This document shows, in pieces, positions 22,026 through 35,000 of a DNA stretch of 64,000 bases; the stretch's first letter is position 1; each line of letters starts with the position of its first letter. Source of the stretch: Heterodera schachtii (taxonomy: Eukaryota > Nematoda > Chromadorea > Rhabditida > Heteroderidae); assembly GCA_023374025.1 (NCBI GenBank), contig SIJG01000006.1:3049691-3113690 (forward strand). The letters are read 5' to 3'. The notes under the pieces were generated by a model. It searched no databases and was not told the origin of the DNA. It saw only the letters and a list, made by a program, of their open reading frames with translations. The position numbers and the translations under genes were made by a program.

Positions 22026-23660
22026 GGTCTCGACCGCGCGGCCTCGTAAGGGGGCCTTCGGCCCACTCTCAAGAATTTTCTGCGCTAAAGGTACTCACTC
22101 GGCCGCTTCGCGGCCTCGTACGGGGGCCTTCGGCCCACAACTTTGACAAATTTCAATTCTGTGTACGGGGGCCTTCGGCCCACTCTCAACAATTTTCTGC
22201 GCCAAAGGTTCTCACTCGGCCGCTTCGCGGCCTCGTAGTGGGGCCTTCGGCCCCCCTAAAAATTTTTTGGCCTAAGGTACTCACTCGGCTGCCTCGCGGC
22301 CTCGTACGGGGGCCTCCGGCCCACAACTTTGACAAATTTCACTTCTGTGTCTTATGGATGAGAGGCACAATAGTGTCATCTCATAACAACACAATAACAA
22401 ACCATTCTTTTTAACAAATTCAACACATGTGTTATCTCTAAAACATGAGAGGCACAATAAACAATATAATTTAAAAAACTTTGACAAATTTCAATTCTGT
22501 GTACGGGGGCCTTCGGCCCACTCTCAACAATTTTCTGCGCCAAAGGTTCTCACTCGGCCGCTTCGCGGCCTCGTACGGGGGCCTTCGGCCCACAACTTTG
22601 ACAAATTTCAATTCTGTGTACGGGGGCCTTCGGCCCACTCTCAACAATTTTCTGCGCCAAAGGTTCTCACTCGGCCGCTTCGCGGCCTCGTAGTGGGGCC
22701 TTCGGCCCCCCTAAAAATTTTTTGGCCTAAGGTACTCACTCGGCTGCCTCGCGGCCTCGTACGGGGGCCTCCGGCCCACAACTTTGACAAATTTCACTTC
22801 TGTGTCTTATGGATGAGAGGCACAATAGTGTCATCTCATAACAACACAATAACAAACCATTCTTTTTAACAAATTCAACACATGTGTTATCTCTAAAACA
22901 TGAGAGGCACAATAAACAATATAATTTAAAAAACTTTGACAAATTTCAATTCTGTGTACGGGGGCCTTCGGCCCACTCTCAACAATTTTCTGCGCCAAAG
23001 GTTCTCACTCGGCCGCTTCGCGGCCTCGTAGGGGGGCCTTCGGCCCCCCTAAAAATTTTTTGGCCTAAGGTACTCACTCGGCCGCTTCGCGGCCTCGTAC
23101 GGGGGCCTTCGGCCCACCCTCAAGAATTTTCTGCGCTAAAGGTACTCACTCAGCCGCTTCGCGGCCTCGTACGGGGGCCTTCGGCCCCCAACTTTGAAAT
23201 TTCACTTCATTGTCTTATGGATGAGAGGCACAATAGTGTCATCTCATAACAATACAATAACAAACCATTCTTTTTAACAAATTCAACACATGTGTTATCT
23301 TTAAAACATGAGAGGCACAATAATGTACATCTTAAAACAATATAATTTAAAAAACTTTGACAAATTCAATTCTGTGTACGGGGGCCTTCGGCCCACCCTC
23401 AACAATTTCTGCGCCAAAGGTACTCACTCGGCCGCTTCGCGGCCTCGAACGGGGGCCTTCGGCCGCCTCACTAATTTTTTGCACCAAAGGTACTCACTCG
23501 GCCGCTTCGCGGCCTCGTACGGGGGCCTTCGGCCCCCAACTTTGAAATTTCACTTCATTGTCTTATGGATGAGAGGCACAATAGTGTCATCTCATAACAA
23601 CACAATAACAAACCATTCTTTTTAACAAATTCAACACATGTGTTATCTCTAAAACATGAG
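22026..23660. repeat. Tandem array of GC-rich hairpins with TTC loops
   Basis: Two palindromes alternate many times: GGCCGCTTCGCGGCC and GGGGGCCTTCGGCCC. Both can fold with a 3-nt TTC loop. Links between them include CAACAATTTTCTGCGCCAAAG and TGAGAGGCACAATAGTGTC. The marker ATGAGAGGCACAATAGTG recurs at 22358, 22813, 23221 and 23569, so higher-order units are about 455, 408 and 348 bp. Units 22265-22480 and 22720-22935 are essentially identical. Open frames here (for example 22429-22869) exist because the palindromes lack stops. Confidence 0.9.
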
Positions 23661-24119
23661 AGGCACAATAGTGTGCATCGCAAAACAATAAAGTCAATCC
23701 AACAAAACAATTTGTTTTTTTAATCGATGTTTACTTTCTAAAGTTTTACATATAATTAGGCATGAGAAAGCCAAATCATAATCCCAAACAAACTAATCCC
23801 GGCAACCTGAAATAACACAATCTCAGTCACAGCAAATTTTAGACATTAAGCATAAATAAAAGCATATTTGTTTCATGCAAACAATACCAAATCAAAACAA
23901 TAAACAAAATTTGAAAAAAGAATCATGGAAAAGTAATGCTTTTTTCTTTACATACAAAATGAAAAAAAAGCAAAACAAAACATTTCATTTTTCAAATCAT
24001 TTTTTAACGCAAAAACAAAACATTTCCATTTTTCAAATGCATTTTTAACGCAAAAACAAAACTTTTCATTTTTCAAATCCTTTTTTTACGCAAAAATAAC
24101 AAAACGCCACGCCACATTC

Positions 24120-24205
24120 AAACCATGGCGGATACAAACACTCAACTTTATTATATACGAGCGCTTGGGCGCCGCTTCGCGGCGCCAACCGCTCTGTTTT
24201 ATTTT
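24120..24205. repeat. Nested GC hairpin with TTC loop
   Basis: GGCGCCGC TTC GCGGCGCC forms a perfect 8-bp stem, and the outer GAGCGCTT and AACCGCTC form a second imperfect stem. The design equals that of the Helitron-like end at 21484-21525 and the loops of the array between them. It is followed directly by the pyrimidine tract. Confidence 0.7.
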
Positions 24206-24239
24206 CTAAGATTTTAAAATTTTATTAGTCTCATTTCTA

Positions 24240-27200
24240 TTCTCATTTATCTCCTCTCGACTTCTCTCTTTATTCTCCATTCTCTTTTCCTCTATCTGTC
24301 TCTCTCTTTCCTCCCTATCCGTGCCCTCCCTCTCTATTTCTCCCTCACTTCCATTCTCCCTCTCCCCCTTTCTCTTATTCTCTCTCTCTCTCTCTCCCTC
24401 TCCTCCCTCTCTTAATCTTTTCCTCTCTCTCTTCCTTTCTCTCTCTTTCCCCCCCCCTCTCTCCCACTCTGTCTTTCTCTCGCTCTCTCTCCCTCCTCTC
24501 TTTCTCCCTCACTTCCTTTCTCCCTCTCCCCCTTTCTCTTATTCTCTCTCTCTCTCTCTCCCTCTCCTCCCTCTCCTCCCTCTCTTAATCTTTTCCTCTC
24601 TCTCTTCCTTTCTCTCTCTTTCCCCCCCCCCTCTCTCCCACTCTGTCTTTCTCTCGCTCTCTCTCCCTCCTCTCTTTCTCCCTCACTTCCTTTCTCCCTC
24701 TCCCCCTTTCTCTTATTCTCTCTCTCCCTCTCCCCCTCTCTTAATGTATTTCTCTCTCTCTTCCCCCGCCTCTCTCTCCCACTCTGTCTTTCTCTCGCTC
24801 TCTCTCCCTCTTCCTCTCCCTCACTTCTTTTCTCCCTCTCTCCCATTCTCTTATTCTCTCTCTCTCTCCCCCCTCTTTTAATGTCTTATTTCTCTCTCTC
24901 TTCCCCCGCCTCTCTCTCCCACTCTGTCTTTCTCTCGCTCTCTCTCCCTCTTCCTCTCCCTCACTTCTTTTCTCTCTCTCTCCCATTCTCTTATTCTCTC
25001 TCTCTCTCTCTCCCCCCTCTTTTAATGTCTTATTTCTCTCTCTCTTCCCCCCCCCCCCCCACCTCTCTCCCACTCTGTCTCTCTCGCTCTCTCTCCCTAC
25101 TCTCTTTCTCCCTCACTTCCTTTCTCCCTCTCTCCCTTTCTCTTATTCTCTCTCCCTCTCCCTACTCTCTTGCTCTCTCACTTCTTTTCTCCTTTCCTCA
25201 AAATCTCTTTCTCTCTCTTCTCTTTTTCTCTCCTCCTTCCGCCTCTCTCTCTCTCGTTTACTTTCTCTTCCTCTCCCTCTTTCTATTATTCTCTCTCAAT
25301 CATTTTCTCTCTCTCTCTCTCACACTTCCTTTCTCCCTCTTTCCATTTTTAATTTCTCTCTCCCTTCTCTTAATCTCTCTCCTCTTTTCTCTGCTCAAAC
25401 ACAAACAAGCCAAATCAAAAACCAAAAAGGGGCGGTGCTTCCTTTTTCCTCCTTTTCTCTGCTGTCCTCACTCTCTCTCTCACTTCTTCTTTACTATCTA
25501 TCTCTCTTCACTCTATCTCTCTCTCTCACTTCTTCTTTACTGTCTCTCTCTCTCTCTCTCAATCTCTCTCACTTCTTTACTGTCTCTCTCTCTCAAACTC
25601 TCTCTCTCTTTCTCTCCCTCTTTCTCGCTCTTCTCTCTACCCTCTCCCGCTATCTCTCACCCTCCCTCTCTCTCTTTCTTTCTCTCAATGTCTTCCCCAC
25701 CCTCTCTTCTTTCTCCCTCTCTCTCTCTCTTCTCTTGTATCTCCCTCTCTCTCTCCTCTCCCTCTCCCTCTTTCTCTCTCTTCTCTCTACCCTCTCTCTC
25801 TCTATCTTTCACCCTTCCTCTCTCTCTCTTCCCCCTTTCTCTCAATCTCTCCCCCTCGCTCTCTTTCTCTCTCTCCCCTCCCCTCTCTCACCTCTTTCTC
25901 TCTCTTCTCTTGTATCTCCCTCTTTCTCTCTCCCCTCCCTCTTTCTATCCTCTTCCTTCTCTATCTCTCTCTCCCCTCTTTCTCTCTCTTCTCTCTACCC
26001 TCTCTCGCTATCTCTCACCCCCCTCTCTCTCTTTCTCTCTTCCTTCTTTCTCTCAATGTCTCACCCACCCTTCTTCCTTCTTTCTCTCTATGTCTCCCCT
26101 CCCCTCTCTCACCTCTTTCTCTCTCTCTCTCCCTTCACACTCTCCCTTCTCTCTTTCCTTTCTCACTCTCTCCCTTCTCTCTTCCCTTCTTTTTCTCTTC
26201 CTTCTCTATCCCTTATCTTTCTCTCCCCCCTTATCTCTCTCTCTTTCCCCTCCATTCTCTCTCCTATCTCTCTCTCCCCCCCCCATTCTCTCCCAGCCTT
26301 CTCTCTTTCCCTTCTCTCCCCTCTCCCTCTCCTTTCTCTTTCCCTTCTATCTCTCTCTCTTTCCTCTCTTCCTTCTCTCTCCCCATATCTCTCTCTCTCT
26401 TTCCCCTCCATTCTCTCTCTCTGCCCCCATTCTCTCCCAACCTTATCTCTCTACCTCTCTTCCCCCCCCCCTCTCTTTTTTTTCTTTCCCTTCTCTCCTC
26501 TCTCTCTCTCTCTTTCTCTCTTCCTTCTTTCTCTCAATGTCTCACCCACCCTTCTTCCTCTCTATGTCTCCCCTCCCCTCTCTCACCTCTTTCTCTCTCT
26601 CTCTCCCTTCACACTCTCCCTTCTCTCTTTCCTTTCTCACTCTCTCCCTTCTCTCTTCCCTTCTTTTTCTCTTCCTTCTCTATCCCTTATCTTTCTCTCC
26701 CCCCTTATCTCTCTCTCTTTCCCCTCCATTCTCTCTCCTATCTCTCTCTCCCCCCCATTCTCTCCCAACCTTCTCTCTTTCCCTTCTCTCCCCTCTCCCT
26801 CTCCTTTCTCTTTCCCTTCTCTCTCTCCTCTCTTTCCTCTCTTCTTTCTCTCCCCCCTTATCTCTCTCTTTCCCCTCCATTCTCTCTCCTATCTCTCTCT
26901 CTCCCCCCCCATTCTCTCCCAACCTTCTCTCTTTCCCTTCTCTCCCCTCTCCCTCTCCTTTCTCTTTCCCTTCTCTCTCTCTCTCTTTCCTCTCTTCATT
27001 CTCTCTCCCCATATCTCTCTCTCTTTTTCCCCTCCATTTCTCTCTCTCTCCCCCCCCCCCATTCTCTCGCAACCTTCTCTCTTTCCCGCTCTTCCCCCCC
27101 CCCGCTCTCTCCCTCTCCCCCCTCTTTCTCTTTCCCTTCTCTCTCTCTCCCTCTCCCCTTATCTCTCTCTTCCCTCTCTCTCCCCTTAATTCTCTCTCTC

Positions 27201-27780
27201 TTTCCCCTCCATTCTCTCTCTCCCCCCCCCATTCTCTCCCAACCTTCTCTCTTTCCCGCTCTTCCCCCCCCCCCTCTCTCTCTCCCACCTTATCTCTCTC
27301 TTTCCCCTCCATTCTCTCTCTCTCTCTCTCTTTCCCTTCTCTCTCTCCCTTCTTTATCTATCCCTTCTTCCTCCCCCCCCCCCCCCCCCCTCTCTCGCTC
27401 CATCTCTCTTTCTCTCTCTTTCTCTCCTTCCCTTTACCAGCCCCTCACTTTCTATTCCGCTCTCTCCTTTATTTCTCCTATCTATTGCCTCTTTTTTCGC
27501 ACTCTTCTCTTCTTACTCTTTCACACCTTCTCTTTTCTCTCCCGTTTCTCTTTTTTTCCTCCACTATTTCGCCTTTTTCTCTTCCCTCTCACTCACTCCA
27601 TCTCTCTCTCACTCTTTCTCCCTCTCTCCGTTCTCTTTCCCCATTCTCTTTATCTCCCGCGCCCCCCTCTCCCTTCCTTTCTCGTTTCTTCCTTTTATCT
27701 CCCTCGCATTCCTCTCACTCTCTCAATTTTTTTCTTATTCTCTCACAACTCATTCACTCCCACCCCTACGCTATCAACAC
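24240..27780. repeat. 3.5-kb polypyrimidine (CT) tract
   Basis: This is almost pure C and T on the given strand, with CTCT runs and several poly-C runs. Internal tandem structure is visible: CACTCTGTC recurs at 24465, 24639, 24780, 24920 and 25071. A longer block around 26097-26285 is repeated at 26571-26756 (474-bp offset). The tract is interrupted at ~25393-25440 by ordinary sequence. The 1008-codon frame at 24881-27907 and antisense Arg/Glu frames are low-complexity artefacts. Confidence 0.95.
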
Positions 27781-28491
27781 ACATCCTTTTTTCAAAACAA
27801 AAGAAAGTAAACAACTTTCTGTCTTCCTTTTTTTCTTTGTACATGCTATTTCTTTTCTTTTTCTCTTATTTCTTCATATCAAGACAAAACGCCAAATGCC
27901 AGATTAATTGGAGGGGCGGGGCTTGCTCTCATTTAATATACTTAGGGGATAAGATTTTTTACATACAAATATTTATTTTATCTTTAATATTTAGATAGAT
28001 GAATAGAAACAAAATGCTTTTTATTTTTGGTTTTTTTAGTGAATTTACATGCGCATTATCTTGTCTTTTCGTAGTTTGCTTATTTAAGTACAAGGTTTTC
28101 GTTAAAATACCATTTTTTTCATTTAATTTAATCAATATCACTTTTAGAATTTTATATATAATATTTAAATATTTTTAAGAGGAAATTATTATTTTTCCTC
28201 TAATTAGAATTTATTTAAACTTTTATGTTTCAATTATTATATGACACTAAATGTGATTTATAGCCTTATTAATTCCTTTTTGCTATTTTTAAGTGTGACT
28301 TTTTTCATTTTAATTTAGCATATTCCTCGACAATTCATTCTCAAGCACAAATTTTATTTATTAATATTTTTTTGATTCAGGTCTCTCGCGACTATCTAAC
28401 TTTTATCGCCTCTTTAGTATTCCTTTGAATGTGACATTTTATTTTTTATTTTATTTTTTACTGCTTATAATATTACTAGGGATTCTTTTTT
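27781..28491. other. Transition from the pyrimidine tract to AT-rich DNA
   Basis: A short mixed segment (GGAGGGGCGGGGCTTGCTC near 27910) is followed by T-biased AT-rich DNA. No gene is seen. Confidence 0.4.
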
Positions 28492-29045
28492 TAGGCAAAT
28501 GCCTAAAATTTCTGCGCACTTAATACGCTTAGATAAGCACGAAAAAAGCATTTTCCACTTGGTTTGGGGTGTCTACGATGTCTTTTATAATGCCTATTTT
28601 TGCCTATTTTGGACTTTTTGTGCTTAATGCCTATTTGCCTATTTTTGTGCCTATTTCGCCATTTTTGAGGACTTTTTCAGGATTTCCGGAAAAATAGTTA
28701 ACAAAAATGCAATAAAAATGAAAAATACACCCCTAAGAATCACTTGAAATTTTTTCGAAAATATACACCCGTAAGAATTGAAAAATTTTTTTTCACAAAA
28801 ATTGATCCTCAAAATTCAATTATTTTTTCATAATAAAAATTTTGGTTTAAAAAATTATTTTTATCGAAAACAACTTTAAAACAATTGAAATATGGGCAAA
28901 ATAAGTTTTTTGATTAATTTTTACGTGTTTTGCTGCCTAAAAAGCTTTAATAAAAAATTTTTTTTGCCTATTTTAGTGCCTATTTGAGGGTTTTTGTGCC
29001 TATTTGGTGCCTATTTTGCGATTTTTTTCTGCCTTTTTAGGATTA
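28492..29045. repeat. TGCCTATTT-word repeat, probable non-autonomous element
   Basis: It opens TAGGCAAATGCCTAAAA. It then has repeated TGCCTATTT and TTTTGTGCCTATTT words in two clusters (28590-28660 and 28965-29040), ending GCCTTTTTAGGATT. The reverse words (AGGCA) at the start and the GCCT words at the end suggest an inverted-repeat element. Clean ends and a target-site duplication could not be set. Confidence 0.5.
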
Positions 29046-32000
29046 TGGTATATGAATTTTAAGCTTTAGAAATTAATGAAACGATTTTGAGTACGATGAC
29101 TCTTTATAGACCTTGGTCTCTCTCCTGTTTTTTTGGAAGATTAGAAATTTTTTAACTAAATATGGAATTTTTAAACAGAGTGGATGAGACTTAATTTAGG
29201 CCCCTGAATCGCCTTGAACGAAACTAAAAAAATTTGAAAATTAATAAAGCAAAAAAGTTTAATGTTTGTTGGCTCGAATTTTTGGGCGATGAACAAATAT
29301 TTAATAACTAAACAATTAGCCTTTAACGAAATATAAAAAAAAAATTTCAATTTCAATTTTTTGGCTAATTTTTTATTAAATGTAGTTTATTGATTAAAAA
29401 GTTATTATCATTTATTTTTCATATATTGTTTATTAAGATTATGTTTTTATTAAATATTATAAACCCTTCGTTATTTTGAAAAAAAAATAATTCGAATATT
29501 TGCTTTTAATAAATTATAACTTTAATAAAGGTATTTTTAAAAGGAAATATTTATTTGACGATTAATATATGTAGGATTATTCTCCTTCTACTTCATGCTG
29601 AGCTCCCCATGTTGTAAATTTTCGAGATCTCGCTATATTTTTTTGCTCGTTTGCTTTTTAAATATATAAAATGAAATGTTTTAGTCAGATTATCATTTTC
29701 TGACTCTTAAATGGCAGCTTATCATTCAAAATTTAATTTAATCTGAATTGATTAATGCAATTTTTTGGATTTAATTTGAATATAAAAAACTTTTTTAATA
29801 ATATACTTTCATTGTATTATTTTTTTTTTTTGAATTTTATTGTAGTGTATGTGAAATTTAAAACTTTTATGTTTTTTATTTAATTTTTTCCCATATAATA
29901 TTTAATAAAAATTTATTAGAAATTTTTTTTTAACATAAAAATTTATAGAACTTTAATATTGTTCAGTGCATAATTTTTCAACTTCCTTTATTTGTCGCTT
30001 AATAAAGTTTAAAGTAAGTTTGATTCATTAATTGCTTACAAAATTGTGTTCAAATATTCTGTGGAGCTAAACATTTCATTTATTTAAATACTTTTATTCT
30101 CTTATTTGTTAGTGCTGCTTTAAGTTCTATGATCCAATGTGATAATTCGTTTGCAAATAAATTATTTTATATTTTAATTTTATTTTTATGCAATCAAATC
30201 GTAATTTATAATCATATTCAAATTTTAAATTTTATTTTCTGATTGGTCGGCCTTTTTTTTATTAATAATAAACAGAAAACCTAATAAATCAGCGTGCTGG
30301 TGCATTTGTAAAACTGAGCGTTTCGTAAATCCGCCACAAGGCAAACAACAGTTTTGGTAAATCAGTGTCTTAAATTAAATCAAAATTTGTGAGAATTATT
30401 GGAAAAATTAGATGAAATTGGAATTTAAATAAGCTTAAGAACGCTTGAGCGACACATTTCAAAAACTAAAAATAAGCGAAAATTAGGAGGAACCCATGAG
30501 GATATGGAAAATGCTGAAGTTTGTAAATGTTTTTTCAAATTTGACAATAATTTTCCTTTATCTTCATTGGCCATAGCTCTGAAATATAAAATCAAATAAT
30601 ACTATTTATAATAAAATTTTACTCGCATTGCAACTGTATTCTATCTTGTGGATATTTAACGGAACACGCATGGGTGGCAGTTTTTACAAACCACTAGCTT
30701 TATGTAAATTATTAAATTGTCTTTCAAACATAAATGATAATAAAAAATAAAAAGAAATATTTTTAATAGCAAGGTGAACTCTGCTTCAACAATGCTTATT
30801 TGGTGTTTTTAATTATGTGATTTTAGAGTTGTATAATTAGTTAGTTATGCTTCTGGTATTCAATTATTTGTCTCACTCATATAATTATACTTTAAGGCCT
30901 ATGCATTACTGTATTGATTCTGCTGTTTGTTACTTTTGAACTTTCAAAAATATTAATTATATATTATTTGCTAATTTATTATTTAATTTTGACTTTTTAT
31001 TGAAAAATAAATTAATGAATTTCATTTGCATTTATGTCATATTATCACCGACAAAGTTTAGAATAATTTAGGATATTTTGATGGCTTTAGTATTTTTTCA
31101 TTATAGCAAATCCTTGCAAAAATATTTTTTATGAATGCTTAAATTAAAACTTAATCAAATATTCTTTCGATTTTTCAGGCTTATTGATTTGAGATTTTTA
31201 TCGTTTATATATTTTTCAGATTCTTTTATAACAAAAAACTTTTTAATTTTTTTTGCTTTATATAATTAATCAATACCTAAATATTTTTAATGTTTTTCAA
31301 TTAAATTAAATATTCTTTATTTATTTCTTTTGATATATTATGCTTATTTTTAATTTATTGAATTATTAAATTATTTTTTACCACCTTTTCCTTCACCAAT
31401 AATCATTTTTTCATATAAATTGCTTTTATTAAATTTATTAATTTTGACGAAGTATGACTATTTATTGTATCTGCCTGCTTGTAAATATTAATTAAAGCAT
31501 TTGCGGGTTTTTGGTATTTATGACCCTGTCATAATAATAATCTAAACATTGAATTTTATGAAATAATGTATATTTTATTATTTAATTCCTTTATATTTAA
31601 TGAATTTTATCTTTGTTCACTATTTTTAAGTTTAACATCTGAGTCCTTTAATTGGGTATTTTGATAGAGGGACTTTGTTGGAAATTTTTTTAAAATAACC
31701 TTTTAAGTTTTTTATGTAGGATTTTTATTAACTTAAATCAATAATTCGAGCTAAAGTTGGTCCATGACACTGAAAGAAGCAGCCTGGTTCAGTCGTCCCC
31801 GAGGCGCTTTTCAACACCTTCACGTCCTTTATTTTTTTCACAAATTAATTGTCACTCTTTTTTTAGAATTTTTAATTCATGAATTGATGATTATTGTTAA
31901 CAAAATCTTTCATGTCTGACTGTAAATTTTTCGTTTCTTTTTTTATGTTATTTATTGTTTTTAATATAATTATTCCTTTAGTATTTTAGAGCAAATATTA

Positions 32001-35000
32001 ATTTGTACATCATTATCCTTATATATTTAATTTATTACTTATCTTTCCTTTTAGTTTATACGGCAAAATTTATTATATTTCTATTTTTTTAACTTATATT
32101 GGAAGGTCTTTCACACAAAAGCTTACAAATTATATAATCAATGAGTAAATTTAATCGTTCAAGAAATATCTGTATCTATATTAAATTGTTGATAAAAGCA
32201 TTCCAACAAAAAAATTCTTTAATATTTCATTTGTGAGATTTATTGCTTTAATTAAAGAAATTTTTACTGATAACCTTATTTTGATTAACTTTAAAATGAA
32301 GGTATTAATTTTTTTGTCGGTTATTCTTGTGTCGCTATTTTTTCTTATTAATTCAGTATTTATTATTAAGAAGTTCTTGACAATTCTGATGCCACAGTTT
32401 GTAGTTTCTTTTTGTCTATTTTTTTAAAAATCTAAAAAATAATAAAAGAATTTTTTTGTTATATTTAATAAAATTGTTTTTCATTATGGAAGAAGCATTC
32501 AGACATATTATATGAGGTAAAAATAATTTAATTTAAGTTTTTTATTTTTTAAAAAATGTTAGAAATTTAGTCTTATTTCGAACATTTCATATAACTTGGG
32601 CTGACGATGGAATTGAATAATTGTAATCACTTCTTTTTATGCGTATTTTAAAAGTAATATTTACCTTAATTATTCATTGATTTTAGTTTTTATTCCTATA
32701 TTATTCAAGTATTCATTAATACAAAAACGGCTTTACCGCAAAATATATTATTTTTAAAATTAAATTTCTTGATGTTTCGTGTGTAAATTATCTGTTATCA
32801 CAATGAAATATTTAATTGTAATTTAAATTCCTTAAGATTCTCTCAATTAAACTATTAGATTTGCAGAAGATATTAAGATTTTAATGGAATTAATTAAATA
32901 AATTTTTAAATATCGGTTGATTTAATGTTTTTACAATTATTGCAATTAATTTGTGCAGAGTCGAAAAATTTAAAAATGTAAAACCACCTAAAGCAAAATT
33001 GGGTAACGATACGCGTAAAATGAAACTTAAAAATATAATCATTTGGAACATAATCATAGAATCCTTGTGACAATGGTACTTAATTTAAGTATAATTTATT
33101 GAACACTTCCCACTCATGCGTCTCTAATAATAAATGTTAAAAATTTATTATCAATTTAATTGGTTTTACAATCAAATTAATCCATATAAAGTCAATAATT
33201 TATTAAATCATCGAGAATCTGTCGCGAGAGCGCGTGATAAAAAGATGAAATAACAAAAAATTAATATTAAATTAATTATCCATGCTTAAATTATCTATAT
33301 ATATATACGTTTTTTTGGTAAAATTTAAATTAGTTTTAATGAATAACATTTAAATATATATCTTTATTATTACATTTTCAATTAAATTTTTTTTAAAAGG
33401 CTATATAATATATTTTAACTTGTAATTAGTTGTTAATTATATAATAACATTTTTGATGAGAATTTTAATTTATCCATTTGTATGATATTTTAGTTGTTTT
33501 TATTATTTTATAAATTATTTACTTCGAAAAAGGTTAATTTATTTAAAGTATATTCGTATTTTAGTCTTTATTAAGTTTTCCTATACTTTATATTTATTGG
33601 ACTTCTAATTATCAGCTTTGGAATATTTTTTGCCATTATCTCTGATTAATTCAATTAGGAAAAGACCAAATTTTTTAAAATTATTAATTAATATATTTGA
33701 TTAAATTCTCTGATATATGTACATTACAAATAATATTGCAACATTATTTATGAATTTTTTGATTTTCAATTTTTATTATAGTGAATTTCATATTGTGGTG
33801 ACCTGGTGACAGTGAACGTTTTATAGCCCTTATTTATTGTCATCTGATTTTAAGAAAATTGATTTAAGAATTATTTATTTGTATTTATAAATTAATTTTT
33901 AAATTAGGTTATGATTACTTCTGATTTATATTCCGAATATATTAAATTATTGTGACTTATTATATTTTTTCTTCAAGTCATATATTATAAAAATTTCATT
34001 TTTCCATTAATAATATTACCCTTTTATTTCATCTTTTATTATCAAATTTTATTTTATACTGTTTTAAATTTCGATTTTAACCTTAAAATTATTTTACAAA
34101 ACTTGTTATCCCTATATTATTTTAATATAGTTTCAAATATTTTTAAACGCATTTAGTATATGATTGTTTCGTTTATTTTTCAATTTAACAATTCATAAAA
34201 TTTGAAATTATATTTATTTTCTATTTCAAATTATACTTTGAGCTGTAAAGGTTGTTTTTGATGAACGGTCAAATGTGCACTTTGAAGTTTATTTATTTAT
34301 ATTCATTTTAATCTTCATCGATTTTGGACAATGAATATTTATCGATATCTTTTCATTAAGGAATTTTTTAATAGTAATTATTCTATGCTTTCTTATACAA
34401 TTTTTTTTTGAAAAAAGGAAAAAGTATATATACTTATTTAGATAATTATTTTAATTTGAAATTTATAGTAAATTTTAATTTTTTTTTATTTTAATTTATT
34501 TTACATTTTCCCTTGCAATTTTTAAATTTCATTTAAAAGCTATTTTATGCTTATTTTAACTTTTTACAGTTTGATTTATTATCTTCTATTTTCATATTAC
34601 ATATTATTTTTACTTTCACAGACAGTTGATTTTACTTTTTTTTCAAAACCAAAAATCAAAATTATATAATATGAATAAATTGCATTAATCTGAATTATAA
34701 AATTACAAATTGAGCAAAAATGATTTAAAAATTAAAACGCCCATAATAAAAAAACAATAAAAAAAACTTCAATAATTTATTTAAAAAATGATATTAACAA
34801 TAAATTTTTTATTGTTCGTATTTTTTTTATAGATTATTGACTTTGGCGTTCGCTATTTGGCATTGAACAGGTTGAATGATTGCAAGATATATAAAAAGTA
34901 AATTCAAATAATAGAAAAAATATAAAAAAATAAAACAACATAATTTTCTTAATTACAATACAATAATTTTAAAAAGTATATTTTTATTTTATATCTACCT

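Noticed and set aside
22429..23625. Several 100-146-codon frames with RGPSAH repeats
   Set aside because: They arise from stop-free GC palindromes in tandem, with identical frames in each repeat copy and AT-rich non-coding links.
24120..24205. Second Helitron 3' end at the nested hairpin
   Set aside because: The sequence after the hairpin on neither strand ends in CTRR at the expected distance (CTCG or CTCT instead).
24881..27907. A 1008-codon open frame, and antisense Arg/Glu frames
   Set aside because: It is Ser/Leu/Pro low complexity produced by a pure pyrimidine tract; a CT repeat has no stop codons in any forward frame.
28492..29045. Calling the TGCCTATTT element a hAT transposon
   Set aside because: Neither matching terminal inverted repeats nor an 8-bp duplication could be located at its edges.
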